From Rhododendron vialii (lineage: Eukaryota > Streptophyta > Magnoliopsida > Ericales > Ericaceae): a DNA stretch of 64,000 bases. The notes under the pieces are model-generated. The model ran no database searches. It saw only the letters and a program-made list of their open reading frames with translations, and had not been told where the DNA came from. Location: positions 1,195,501 to 1,259,500 of the forward strand of contig NC_080568.1 of assembly GCF_030253575.1 (NCBI RefSeq), in the 5' to 3' direction. Below, in pieces: positions 23,060 through 34,690 of this stretch. The stretch's first letter is position 1. Each line of letters opens with the position of its first letter. The position numbers were made by a program, and so were the translations under genes.

Positions 23060-24530
23060 TAGAGAGAAGGGGGAGAGGAAGAGTCGCTCCCAAGTCTACA
23101 TTACAGATCCGGTGCTTGATAAGATCAGCTTGGAGTCTTCAATCAAAGCTGCATATTGATGTGAACTTGCATTTCTCCATCACTGTTAAGTGTTGAGCTT
23201 ATTTGGTTATTGCAGTATTTTAAGTAGATAAGCAAGGGAACCGCACAGGTTCTAAAGCACATAAATGTACATTTTCCCCATAAAACTTTACAAGAAAGGA
23301 TGAATAAGTGAAAGGAGTTTCAAAGGAGGGTTTAGGATTCAAAACTCTGGATTGCACATTGTAGATTTTTGTGTTAAAAATCGTAAAAAAAAATTGGATG
23401 AGATATCCAGTATCTTTGGGAGCATAATCTGAAAAATACAGACAACCAGCAAGTCTTGCATTGTGGATGATGATGTGATGCTTGCTGGTGGTTTCAAGTC
23501 CGTTGCAGTTCGACTTGGATGCCAATTGCCAAGGCAATTGGAAATGGTGGTTGATGGTGCGCGGTAGAGGAACAAATATGGGCATAGCCAAGTGGGTGGC
23601 CACGAATACAGGGCGTTCATCATGGAAAGAATGGCAAATGCTCCATATTCGCTTTATCAGCATCACATGGACTGGAAGCGCTGGCAATGTCCGGTAGCAA
23701 TCATATTCCGATGGGCCCAACAAGGCAACATAATCAACCCAACCGTAGCTTATTTTGTTTCAGCAGTAAAAAGACCAAGGACAGACAAAAGCAAATGACT
23801 AGAATCGGGAGTCGCTATGAATAAAGGAGGAGAAAATGAGAAACAGTCATGCTGGTGCACTGAAGTTACTGTTGCATGTGAAATAACAGCCCTAAAATGT
23901 TTCGTACAAGTATTTTTGGATTCTATGGGTACCACTTTTCCAATAATAAATTACTCTGTGGGTCAGATGTAAATTATGCTATAGAAAGGGGTGCAAAATC
24001 GAATTTCCACGTACATACGGTTAATTAAGGCGGTTCAAATTGCCCGGGTAAGAAAAAGTTGGGGGACCAAGTTCTGGTCTGATGTGGTCTAGATTTGGGC
24101 CAATGTGGGCCCATTTTATTGATGATCGGAACCGTTTATATCACGAAGACGATATTCTTGTAAGAAAAAAGAAATTTAATCGCACCGATAACAATGGTTA
24201 ACACTCTCATTTGTAAAGGACAAAATGAATGAAAAGTTAAGATGGTTTATTATGTCCTCCTGATTTGAGCTCAGTCTGTTGGGCTTAAATCAGTACCTCC
24301 ATATGGTTAGGAGAAGAGGGTCTTGGGTGGTCATACCGGTGTACCCAACAAACATATTCTGTTTGACATTGTTATTTGTGCCCGATCAACCTAATCTTTC
24401 CCAGAAACCTGTTTTCTTTTTCCGTAAAAAATATAAACGATTTCGATCATTATTGATAAACCGAAATGGACCCACAATGACTCAACTAGACCATACTGAA
24501 CGATGATGTACTCACTGTACCAGAACTTGG
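23060..24530. other. Unassigned DNA; no gene seen
   Basis: Holds direct-repeat copy 2 (23738-23853). A 167-codon reverse frame at 23220-23723 and overlapping forward frames resemble no known family. No splice-supported gene. Confidence 0.4.
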
Positions 24531-24974
24531 TCCAAGTTGGCGTCTGGCTGTGGTGCTCCCAAGCGGTTTGGGAGCACCATACTCCCATTCTCTCTGAGCC
24601 GTCAAATGCTATGGATTTAATCTCAGCCATTAATATAAAACTTCCACCCTCTCTCATTCACCTCCTACTCCCGGTTACCTCTGGCACTTAAAAACTTTCC
24701 CAAGCCCTTATCCTTTGCCCTTCCTCCCTCCCGCCTCTCTCTCCTCACGCCTCCACAGTCAAAAGAGGCAAAAACTCCATAGCTCCCCAAATGCAGCTCT
24801 ACAACTCCTCTTCCCAACCACAGCTCTACTGCTCTTTCTCTCCATAGACACCTAGACGCCTCTCTTTCTCCTCTGCTCCTCTTTTTTTTTTTTTATCAGT
24901 TCTCTGCTCCTCTGAACAATGGTGGAAACCTCCTACACCTACTGACCTCCACAGCCTTAAGCCAACGACAAGGT

Positions 24975-25019
<45 letters not shown>
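24975..25019 (+). repeat. (CT)n microsatellite
   Basis: Uninterrupted CT dinucleotides for about 44 bp, in a pyrimidine-rich leader-like region of the Mutator-like element. Confidence 0.95.
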
Positions 25020-25023
<4 letters not shown>

Positions 25024-25529
25024 GACAACAATGGGTTTACTCCTAGTCTGCCATACTAGGGTTAAAAATGGGTTCGTAAACCTGCAACCCTTTGACAGCC
25101 AAGATTAAATTGAAAGTATCTTTCCCTGCCAGTGAATCACGTGGTTCAGTAGAAATTGCGAGAAAACAGGCGTGAATGTGTTCCGGTTACTTGCATAAGC
25201 AAAATAAAAGATATTTGAGAGAAAAAGAAATTGCAATGTACAGCATATTTTTTACGTAAAATTGTTTTGCATTTTTTGTCACCATTGTTTCATGCCTAAT
25301 CCTTTAACCACAATTTGCCAATTACTAAGCAGATTTCAGTGGGAACTAACTCTCTCTCCTAACATTCTGAGCCAATATTCTATGCTAATTAGAAATGGTG
25401 TTGTAGTTAATTCCAACGTTCCCTTCCAGCTGAGATGACTTGGATATTAATGACTTCTTCCTAAAAGTTGCATGTTGATGCTGAATATGATGAATCTTAA
25501 TACTAATGACATCTAGTTTTTGTTTGTAG

Positions 25530-26143
25530 TCATTCATAGCACTAACTGTCAATATGGTGGATCTAGTCGATATACAGGGATACTCGAAGAATTGGAATGG
25601 GTGTACATCCCAATCAATGATAACAACATTCATTGGTTTATGTGTGTCGTAAATTTCAAACATGCAATTGTATATGTACTTGATTCATTACCTTCTCTGA
25701 GCAAACTCAAAGTACAAAACGAGAAGGTCCTTCGTGTGCTTCAATACTTGGATGATCTAATTCAACACTTGGGGAATAATGGATGTGTCAAGAAAGCCCA
25801 TAAGCTACCAATTAAAAGACTGAAATGGCTTCCAATTCAAGAACCAGGTAGCGATGATTGTGGTGTGTACACTGCCAAGTACTTTGATTTGAAGCAATTT
25901 AATGAGGAAGAAGCCGCTAAGGTATGAAATTAGTCTTTTTATTCATCTTATGGTTACAATTCGTTTGGGCCACTCATTATTTCTAATCTTTGGTTATTTT
26001 ATTAAATGTAGTTGAAATTCACTTCTGAAGAGGGTAGGAACAACTTGATTTTGGACTTGATCCTTTGTGGGGAGAACATAATCAGGAATGAAGTCATCCG
26101 AAAGGCTCAACAAAAATATCGCAACACTAGAAGGATAACTTAA
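25530..26143 (+). CDS. ULP1-like cysteine peptidase (C48) segment, 3' exons
   Basis: Two exons: 25530-25921, entered through the acceptor TTTGTTTGTAG, and 26012-26143, ending in TAA. The product has the ULP1/SENP catalytic order: His in NNIHWFMCVV, Asp in YVLDS, and Gln plus Cys in PIQEPGSDDCGVYTAKY. ULP1 peptidases cut SUMO precursors and conjugates. Only the catalytic domain C-terminus is here; no start codon or N-terminal region was found, so it is partial or its upstream exons are lost. It lies inside the inferred Mutator-like element and is most likely transposon-borne rather than a host SUMO protease. The active-site residues look intact. Confidence 0.72.
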
Positions 26144-26415
26144 TAGCAATTGGAGTTCTTTTTTATGACAAATGTAGTTAAAATTCAGTTATGGAGACAA
26201 ACAATGATATGGCAAATGCTGCCTTTTTGTGAACTTGATGATATGGCAAAATTCTGCCATGTTGTAAACTTGATGAATGTGAGGTGCCTTGGTGGCTTTT
26301 GTTGTAAATTTGATATGGCAAATGCTACATTTTTGTAAACTTTGTGGCTTTTGGTGTTTGGTAAATGGTGATCTTGGTTAGTATCTTTTTGGTGTTATTT
26401 CGTGTGCTATGAACA

Positions 26416-27025
26416 GGTTGTACCATTTCAATACCCATATGTACAGAAATCTGGGCACACCCATACTTACAGAAATTCGGGCAGACTTCTTATTTCTATA
26501 GCAATACTTACCATATAAACAGGGTATGCTTACTAAAATCTGGGGATTCTTACCATTTCAATAACCGTACTTATAGAAAATCTGGGGACACCCATACTTA
26601 CAGAAATCCGGGCATACTTCTCATTTCTATAGCAATACTTACCATATAAATAGGGTATACTTACTAACATCTTGGGATTCTTATCATTTCAATAAACGTA
26701 CTTACAGAAATCTGGGCATAGATCTCATTTCCATAGCATTACTTACTATATAAACAGGGTGTGCTTACTAAAATATGGGGATTCTTACCATTTCAATAAC
26801 CGAACTTACAGAAATCTGGGCATACATCTCATTTCCATTGCATTACTTACCATATAAACAGGGTGTGCTTACTAAAATATGGGGATTCTTACCATTTCAA
26901 TAACCGCAATAATCGAACTTACAGAAATCTGGACATATTTCTCATTTCCATAGCATTACTTATCATTTGAACATGGTATGCTTGCTAAAATTTAGGCATT
27001 GTTACCATTTCAATAATACTACTCA
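26416..27025. repeat. Tandem array, ~104-131-bp units
   Basis: About five and a half units. The marker 'gggattcttaccatttcaat' or near variants recurs at about 26543, 26674, 26778 and 26881, and diverged near 26993. Each unit also holds 'cagaaatctgggcata' and 'acttaccatataaacaggg'. The motif CTTACCAT recurs through the array in this orientation. Confidence 0.9.
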
Positions 27026-29300
27026 CTACCTTACCACGACTATAGATAAGTTCTTATTCAGATCATTGCCTTAGTTTTACTGAATTAAAAGATTACAATA
27101 AACTTCTTATCCCTCTACTCACTGACTTAATACAAACAAAAGGTTACATTTATCCTTCACAATCCTTGTCTGAAATCATCTTCCCATCCTCCAATGTTAC
27201 TCCCATGGAACTGGACTTGCACACTATCGGGATTTGTTGACAGTTCAACTTTGAAAATTAGTGAATGGACAAATAAATAATAGTCTATCAACTAACTAGA
27301 TAGTAAGAGGCTTACCACGAATACAGAGAACTTATTCTCCTAATACTTCCTAAATACGATTTCATCTGTGATAAAAATACCATAAAAAGAGGTATAAAAC
27401 GCAATAGGCAATGGTAAGTATAACCATAAAAAACATAAAAACCTGGGAAGCTTTAGATTATTGTAAAACACTTATTCGAGATTCTTCAACTTATGATCTT
27501 TTGGTAAGTTCGTATGAGGTAATTATCATCACAACTACATTCAGTTTGTTCTTCAAAAAAACTTACTTGGTGAGCTTCTTCAACTACTTATGGAGGTTCT
27601 TCTTAAATCTTCATTTTTTTTTGGACAAGAAGAGAGATGAATGGGAGTTAGAGTGGATAAGTTTGCAGGGAGATAGAGGAGTTACAGTGAATAAGTTTGC
27701 AGGGTTTAAGGTAGGTATGGAGAAACCTAGTACCATAAATGTCATAATTGGTGGTAGGTAAACAAAGCAATTGGCAAAGCGTGATCAGTTTGTGTGGTAA
27801 GAATGGTTTAAGCATATAGTCGTTTTGCCCTTATTTCATGGTAAGTATTGTCAACCACGTAGTAAGTATTATCAACGAATATTAGTTCATCGTAAAAATT
27901 CAGTTGTTGTGGTATCTCTAGCCTTGTACTTTGGTTAGTAAACTATTTTCCATGGTAAGTATGGCATTAATGACGTGTAGGTATACATTTATGTATATCA
28001 TCATTAATATCATATTACCTACCACATGAAATTTTATTTGGATCTATTTTATTACTTTTATGATAAATTAAATAAAAGCATTTATATTAATAAAATTACT
28101 TTTAAAAAATGATCAAATAAATGAGATATTTCAATTTACTGGCTCACTAGTGGTTACTCCTACATTAGCCAAGTGATCAATGTTAACCTCAAAGACTGTT
28201 ACTCATTCATTTGCTAAGTGATCAATGTTAACCATCAAATAACCATTTTTGAAATTTACTAATTGTGTAACTTGAAAGATTACTTGAAAGATTGAAATAG
28301 ATAAGTCTGTCGTTAAGCAATTAAACAAATTAGCCAACTTACTTTAGCCAATTATATTAATTTTCACTAATCACTATCAATCAACATCATTATTAACTAT
28401 CCTATCTGCCAAATATGATCTTAATTGATTCAAATCGTTTGATCAATTGGCTGAATATATAACCAGATCAATCAATTACAAATGAATCAATCTTCGTTGA
28501 TTGATTGCTGCCAAGTATATTAGTATCAACATTATTAATTGTTAAATTTGCAAAATATATCATATTGTTCACTATAAACTATATTAATGAAATTGAATAG
28601 CCTAATTTCATTAAATACTACCAGAAATTTAATTAAGAATCCTACAAAATTATTCAATAGCTATTAAACAAAAATATATTTATTGTTCAATTATGTTGTG
28701 ACAATCAACTTGTAGCGTTATTTTATAATATATATTCATTAAATTTGTAAGCTATCAAATTATTAAATACATATCTTAGTTTTTTCATAATATTTAAAAC
28801 TAAGTTACTTAAATATATCTATAATAAATGACCATTTAAAAATTAATTAATTAAATACATTTATAATGTCATTTGGAAATTATGAAAAGTATTTTTCAAA
28901 TTTTTTTTAGAAAATTCTTCTAATTATATTTTCATAACAAATTAAAATTTTAAACTAGATTTATAAATGAACACCATTTTTCAGATAATTCTTCTAATAT
29001 ATAAATCCCTAAAATCTCTAAATTTTCTCGCCAAATAAAAAGTTACTATTTTTTTTTTAATTTCATGGTAACTTGTTACCGGACCAACCGGTTTAGTAAG
29101 TATGCCTGTTTGTATGGTAAGTTTTACCTTATACAATGGTAAGTGTTGCCTTACCAATAGTAAGTATTTCCTGTTTCTGTGGTAGGTAATCTTCCGTTTT
29201 TTTGGTCAAAACCACATCGTTTTTACCAAAACCACTCTACTTTTAGTTTTTGGTTTTCATCCAACGACTGTAATTTATCTATTTTCAATCCAAAGGCTAT
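27026..29300. other. AT-rich interior of the Mutator-like element
   Basis: Very AT-rich, with no supportable coding region. ATGGTAAGTAT-like words recur at about 27411, 27837, 27954, 29096, 29119, 29139 and 29157, in the opposite orientation to the CTTACCAT words of the tandem array at 26416-27025. Confidence 0.6.
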
Positions 29301-29389
29301 AATTCATTGGGAGTATGGTGCTCCCATACCACTTGGGAGCACCACAGAAGTTTTGTCCAAGTTGTGGCGGTTGCCCTTCAAATTTTCCC

Positions 29390-29399
29390 TTTATATATT
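29390..29399 (+). promoter_or_regulatory. TATA box of the F-box gene
   Basis: TTTATATATT lies 93 bp upstream of the ATG, followed by a pyrimidine-rich stretch (29400-29450) suited to a transcription start. It is only about 25 bp to the right of the transposon's target duplication. Confidence 0.6.
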
Positions 29400-29491
29400 C
29401 CCTCCCCGTTTGCATCTCTCTCTCCTTATTTTTATTCTCTCTCTCGTCAAGCTTTCCCGCTTTCTTATACTTCAATTCTAAAAACCTACTT

Positions 29492-31459
29492 ATGGCAGCA
29501 GTCACTTCCGATACCAACACCAACGACGACGACAACGGCTGGCAAAAAGTGTACTCCAAGCGCAACAGGAAGAGACTGTCCAACTCTCTTCAACACCACC
29601 GAAACATCCCTTCCAACTCTCTGCAACACCTCCACAACATCCCCGTCGAAATCCTCTCCGAAATCCTCTCGCATCTACCAGTCAGATCCCTATTCCGATT
29701 CAGGTGTGTTTCCAAGGTATGGCGATCTCTGATCTCTGATCCTAAATTCGCTCTTGATCACTATTCCTCCCAAAAGCACCAAAAAATAGCCATTAATATT
29801 AGATCTCCTTCTGACTCACATGATAAGGGTTCGAGTGTCGTTTACTCTGTTGAATATGATAGCACAGCGTATGCTTCTTCTTCGTGGATAAAACCAATGA
29901 TCAACGAAGATAATATAGAGTGGTTTCAGATCTTAGGTTCGTGCAATGGCTTGTTGCTTGTGAGCTATTACATGGATTTGTATTTGTGGAACCCGTCAAC
30001 TAGACAATGCACTAAAACGCTGTCGCTTACCTGTTATTGGCCTATGGGACTTATTACGAAAGAAATTTCTGCTAGCTCCGGACTCTGTTATGACTCATCC
30101 GTTGATGATTACAAGGCAGTAATAGCCTACCGTGGCAAGGTCAGCGTAGCTAGTTTTAAAAGGAGAATTTGGGCTACCACCACTTGTTGCTTCGCAGACG
30201 GTGGAGAGAGAGTGATGAATTCTGGGCCTGTAGTGAATGGGAAGTTGCACTGGGTGATCAATCAATATGAAAATATTGACTTTTCAAACCAGATTGTTTA
30301 TTTTGATCCGATAACGGATGAATTTCTAGAGTTACCAGTACCACCACAACCCTACAATTTCTGGGAAAGGAAAACTGTTATACTAGGGTTGGGGGTTTTA
30401 GAGGGATGTCTTTGTATGGCACGTTGTGGTTGTGAAAGTGGTACTGAAGTTGAACCCGATTTTATTGAGGTTTTTGTCATGAGAGAATATGGTGTAGGGG
30501 AGTCATGGAGCAATATTTTCATCATGTCTAATATTATGGGATTGTCGAGGCCGTATGTGTATGGTAACTTTGTGCCATTGCACTTTACAAAGAATGGTGA
30601 AGTTCTTATTGCAGTGAATAGAAACAAATTATTTGTGTACAATCCCAACAAGATGCCACAAAGGGAGATTCTTATCTCAAGTGGTCGTTACGAAATACAT
30701 GTAGCTTCATACGCAGAGAGTCTGGCTTCACCTGCTGCCTATGGTCACAAGGAAGATTGGGTAAAGGAAGGGGAAGATGCTCTTGAATTGGCCGATGATG
30801 GATGCGATTGGAGTTCCTGTTTTGACAGTTATGGCAGAGATTGGGAGTGGTTATATGTTGGTGCCGACGACGAAGACAACAATTGGGTGTGGAATGTATT
30901 CTGGAAAAAAGAAGAGAACCAAGAAAAGTTTAAAAGAAGGTATAAAGCCCGACTTTATTTTTTAGCAGCAAAAGAGAAGAATAAAAAACGCCAGAAGAGA
31001 ATTAGAACTGAAAGTGGAATAATATTCCTAAGAAAGAACAAACAGGAAAGCAAGCATGGCAAAAATATGGAGGTAGACGATCTGCATAAACAGGTATTCC
31101 TCATCAGAACTTGTTTTTTATTAGTGTAATGTCTGGAATGACTGCATGAACTGCATACCTTTTGAAACACAAGCTTTCCTTAACTGTCAGTCGAGTTGGT
31201 TGGTCAATTATCAGTTGTTTAGGTTCATTTATACTCTTCACATGCATGTTAGCAAAGATGACAAGACGATGTGGTAATGTTGTATCGGTTTGTTTGGTGA
31301 ATAATGTATGATACTTTGCCTGAGATCGCTAGCCTATCGTCTGGATTAGTTGTACCCTATTGAATTTTTAGTGTCTGGATATAATAAATAATGAAATTAG
31401 ATGCCCATTTTAACTTTGAAATCCTATTATTGCAGGTGCTTGATTTTTTTGTGAAGTAG
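29492..31459 (+). CDS. F-box protein with FBA-type domain
   Basis: Substrate-recognition subunit of an SCF E3 ubiquitin ligase (family role). Two exons, 29492-31093 and 31436-31459, give 541 residues. The F-box is at residues 50-82 (NIPVEILSEILSHLPVRSLF then RFRCVSKVWRSLI). An F-box-associated domain follows: GSCNGLLLVSYY, LWNPSTRQ, GLCYDSSVDDYKAV, KLHWVINQ, FDPITDEFLELPVP, FTKNGEVLI. The tail is acidic and then Lys/Arg-rich (KKRQKRIRTES), with nuclear-signal-like clusters. An in-frame duplication, NSLQHHRNIP/NSLQHLHNIP, precedes the F-box. The ATG at 29492 is chosen because upstream codons run into the transposon end and TATA box. The second exon codes only VLDFFVK-stop; the same micro-exon occurs at 6574-6554 (-) and 34376 (+). 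The target is unknown. Confidence 0.92.
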
Positions 31460-32574
31460 GCTATCTAATTTCTGGATTCATTCTGCCAGAGTGATCATTT
31501 TTAGCCATTGCTTGGGAGGAGGATGAGATGAAATAAAAACCATCATGTGGTATGTTTCCTTTTGGAGGCAATCAATAAGAGAATGAGTTGGGTTTGAATG
31601 CGAGAGAAAGAAGCGTGTTGGAAGTAGGTGGAAATCTAATTTGTTTTTATTTCCTCTCTTCTCTTTGTTTCCCATTGACTTACCTTGTCACTGTTTTAGT
31701 GATTCTCTCAAACATTGGAGCGATACAATTTATTTTCACACTCTTTGACTGGAAATAAAGCGGAGGCTTTATCCCAGATTTAACTCATTTAAGCAATAGG
31801 AAAGGGATGACTTCCTGGTTCCGTACATCTTCCAGTCTTAACATATTTTGTTTGTCCTTCTGCTGTTTTTGCATTCTGATGCATCCCAGTTCAATCAAAA
31901 GTCAAAACTCCATTCTTGAAAGAATTGTTCCTTTTGTACACTATTTTAGTACCAGTCTTCCGTTGGTACTTTCCATTTCCATTTCTCCTTATTTCATTGA
32001 TTGTATATCTTATGAGCATCTTCTTTTGGCATGCCAAGTGAACCTGAACGGGGATGGATTGTTCAAAAAAAAATTCAACAAGGAGGATATTTAGGTTTGC
32101 ATTTTGTTATGTGGATTTCAAGACAACTAGTTTGGTGTTTGGTAATGACAAATAGAGTTATAAATATTTCAGTCGTGTGGAGTTTAGAAATAAAACATGG
32201 AAGATGAGCAAATTCTTGTTTGTTACTATTTCGTTTGAACTCTGGCAGGAGATGGTGACAAAGTTGGCAAGTACCGATTACTTCAATAGCAAGTACCGAT
32301 TACTTCAATAACAATAGCAGGTATGTGTGAGACCCCAACTCTTAGTCCCACATTGGTGGGTTAAGGGAATTTGTTGTGGTATATAAGTAAAGGCCGACCA
32401 GCTATTATTAATTTGAGGTTAATTTTTTGAGCTACGTGGTTTGGCTAAAAGTTAAGTAGGTCAGTCGGAGCAGGCCATTACAATATGGCTCTCTCTCTCT
32501 CCCTAGCTCGTTTTGGTTTTTTGAGTTTTGGTCCCTTCAATAAGCTAAAGATTATGGTGCTTTCCATTTTAGAG
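31460..32574. other. F-box 3' flank; no gene seen
   Basis: 31460-31680 matches the 3' flank of the other F-box copies and is presumably 3' UTR. The rest shows no supportable coding region. Confidence 0.5.
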
Positions 32575-33290
32575 TGGACGTTGATTAGCTTTCTTCTGAG
32601 TTAGAAGTGCACATCAGGTCTTCTTACAAAGCCTTGTTAATGGACTTGGCAAAAAAATGGCTATCAATCCGAAAATGCAACTTATTGTGGGTGATTGAAA
32701 AATAGTTCCCAAGTTGCTTAGTAATGCCATGCAAAAAGGTTTTGCAACTGCTGATGAGACTAGTTTGATTGCGGTGAAGGCATTTGGAAGAATTTTTCAT
32801 GATGTATGGGTTGTCTTCGTTTAGGAATTCAGCACATCCTTGGAGAATCTATCATCAACCATCAGTCAATTCTTTTTGCAGATTACGAAATGGTATCGCA
32901 AATTTTCATTTGATTTTGTCTAATTGTCATGCATTGCAGGGTAAAACTTGTCATGCATTGCACAGTCTATAAGGGCAAATGTCTGCTGCAATTTCTACGA
33001 TTTCCCAGCCTAATTATACTGTATGAATAATTGAATCGGACGATCTAAAGAGGGTTATGCCGAGATAGAAGGTAAATTTATTGAGCTTAGGAGAAGCTCC
33101 CATCCCATGAGATGGAAAAAATTATGAAGGGGTGTTCTAGAAAGATTTCTAATTTCTTTTGTTGCATTTGATGCCGGCCAATGTAGCTTATTCGCTTATG
33201 ACACTAGTGGAATTTGATAGAATTGTTTATTTTCCGTTTGGAAGGTGTACTTTTAATACGCGGCCTTGTATGTTTGGAGACACGTTTTTT
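32575..33290 (+). repeat. Family R2 repeat, copy 2
   Basis: Collinear with 20361-21100 from 'cttctgagttagaagtgcac' to 'tgtacttttaatacgcggcc', with small indels. It contains an extra 'ggagaagctcccatccc ... gaaggggtgttctag' segment also present in the 37141-37440 reverse copy. Confidence 0.75.
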
Positions 33291-33659
33291 CTTCAATCCG
33301 TTGCAATGCTGCCACCTACTGATGTAATGGTCTTGGTACAAGATTATTTAGTTCTTAAAGAATCATTTAGTTACTGTGGTTTCAATTTTGTCAAACCATA
33401 ATGTAATCGGGCCACACATAGCTGTGCTTAAAAAATCCTTTCCAGTGGTTTGTCTTGTTTTCCTCTGCATAAATGTGAGCAACGCTTCGGTCTCAACTTA
33501 CATGTTTGGACCAATCTATTCTGAAAAACATCACTAGAATTGTGCCTATTCGATGCATGGAAAAAAAAAAAAATCAATGTGAACCTTTTTTTTATTGTTC
33601 CGTCCATTAAACTGGCACAACCCTTGTCTATCTATCTATTTATATACTAAGCAAATGTG

Positions 33660-33752
33660 TTTTTTCATCAAAAGCTTCCAAACCTTCAATTCTAATTTTC
33701 TACATTTTTAATTTTTTTGTTTATAAAAAATAAAGAAAGAGAGAGAAATGTG

Positions 33753-33814
<62 letters not shown>

Positions 33815-33895
33815 TCAAAAGCTTCAATCCTAATTTTTTACATTTTAAATTTTTTTGTTTAAAAAAAATAAAGAAAGAGAGAGAAATGGGGATGG
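33660..33895. repeat. Tandem duplication with (GA)n tract
   Basis: Two ~75-bp copies containing 'aaataaagaaagagagagaa' flank a (GA) run of about 55 bp at 33756-33810. Confidence 0.85.
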
Positions 33896-33907
33896 GGGGT
33901 GGTTGAG

Positions 33908-34083
33908 TGCACAGCACCGTGCTGCGTATCTTCGAGCCGTTGGATTGTGCATCCGACGGCTCAGATCTCATTTTGACAACCAATGATCAAGAGCCATTCA
34001 TTACCGAAATGAGATCTGAGCCGTCGGATGCACAATCCAACGGCTCGAAGGTGTGCAGCACGGTGCTGCGCATACCACTGCAC
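33908..34083. mobile_element. Foldback MITE with ~70-bp arms
   Basis: The left arm (33908-33978) and right arm (34009-34083) are near-perfect reverse complements, sharing CAGCACCGTGCTGC, TTCGAGCCGTTGGATTGTGC and ATCCGACGGCTCAGATCTCA, around a ~30-bp loop. A target duplication was not clear. Confidence 0.85.
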
Positions 34084-34367
34084 AACACTATCCCCCAATT
34101 CGGGAGGGAGGGAGATGGTGGGTTGAATACGGAGAAAAAATTATTCTATGCCCTTGCAAGGGTACCGTCACGTGGTACTCTAAATTTATTTTTCACCACA
34201 CACATCTTCTAGTGCATAGAATGAGATCAATGCTAGCGTGCATCGAACACGGGACCGAAGAGTAGGACCTGATGGATCGAAGAGTAGGACAGCACATCGT
34301 ACGAATGAGTCTGACTGACTATATGCATTGAGAATGTTGATGACCTTTCTAATTGATAAATTCAATT

Positions 34368-34690
34368 CTTGCAGGTCCTTGATTTTTCTGTGAAGTAATG
34401 TTCGAATTCGCTTTCACTAGGGCCTGATGGATAATTTTTTTAGCGATTGCATTTCCTTAGCACGGAGGAGGAAGAACTGCAAAACAAAATGTCACATTGT
34501 AAGTTTCCTTTTGGAGACGATCAAACAGAGAAAGGGTGGAGAGATCATACCGGTTAAAAGTAGAAAATCTATTTCTTAGTATTTCCTCTCATCGTTTCAT
34601 TTCCAATGATTCATCGCATGTTTTCAATGTCTCCTTCCGGTTTATTTTTCATGTATGCGACTTCTGGCTTTCGTTCCAACCTCTATTTTT
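34368..34690 (+). pseudogene. F-box 3' fragment (micro-exon plus 3' UTR)
   Basis: After the acceptor TTCTTGCAG the sequence reads VLDFSVK-stop from 34376. Then comes DNA matching the 3' flanks at 6220-6553 (-) and 31460-31680. No F-box body precedes it, so it is a detached 3' end, probably from local duplication. Confidence 0.75.

Larger units (their letters stand above)
24540..29355. mobile_element. Mutator-like element carrying a ULP1-type peptidase segment
   Basis: Inverted ends of 38 bp with two mismatches lie at 24550-24587 and 29308-29345; each is itself palindromic (GGTGCTCCCAAG ... TGGGAGCACC). The 9-mer TCCAAGTTG is found just outside both ends (24531-24539 and 29356-29364), each exactly 10 bp from the inverted repeat. 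The 9-bp duplication is the Mutator hallmark. Inside are a CT-rich leader-like region, a ULP1-like coding segment (25530-26143), a tandem array (26416-27025) and 2 kb of AT-rich DNA. No transposase is seen, so it would be non-autonomous. Arabidopsis Kaonashi elements are known ULP1-bearing Mutator-like elements. The outermost 10 bp do not match each other well. Confidence 0.68.

Noticed and set aside
23220-23723. 167-codon reverse-strand frame as a gene
   Set aside because: No recognisable domain, overlapping open frames on the other strand, and no splice or promoter support.
26416-27025. Tandem array as a CRISPR array
   Set aside because: Whole ~104-131-bp units repeat with divergence. There are no short constant repeats with unique spacers, and this is a plant nuclear locus.
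29315-29491. Upstream extension of the F-box frame to 29315
   Set aside because: It has no ATG, includes the transposon end and crosses the TATA box. The ATG at 29492 fits the expected start.
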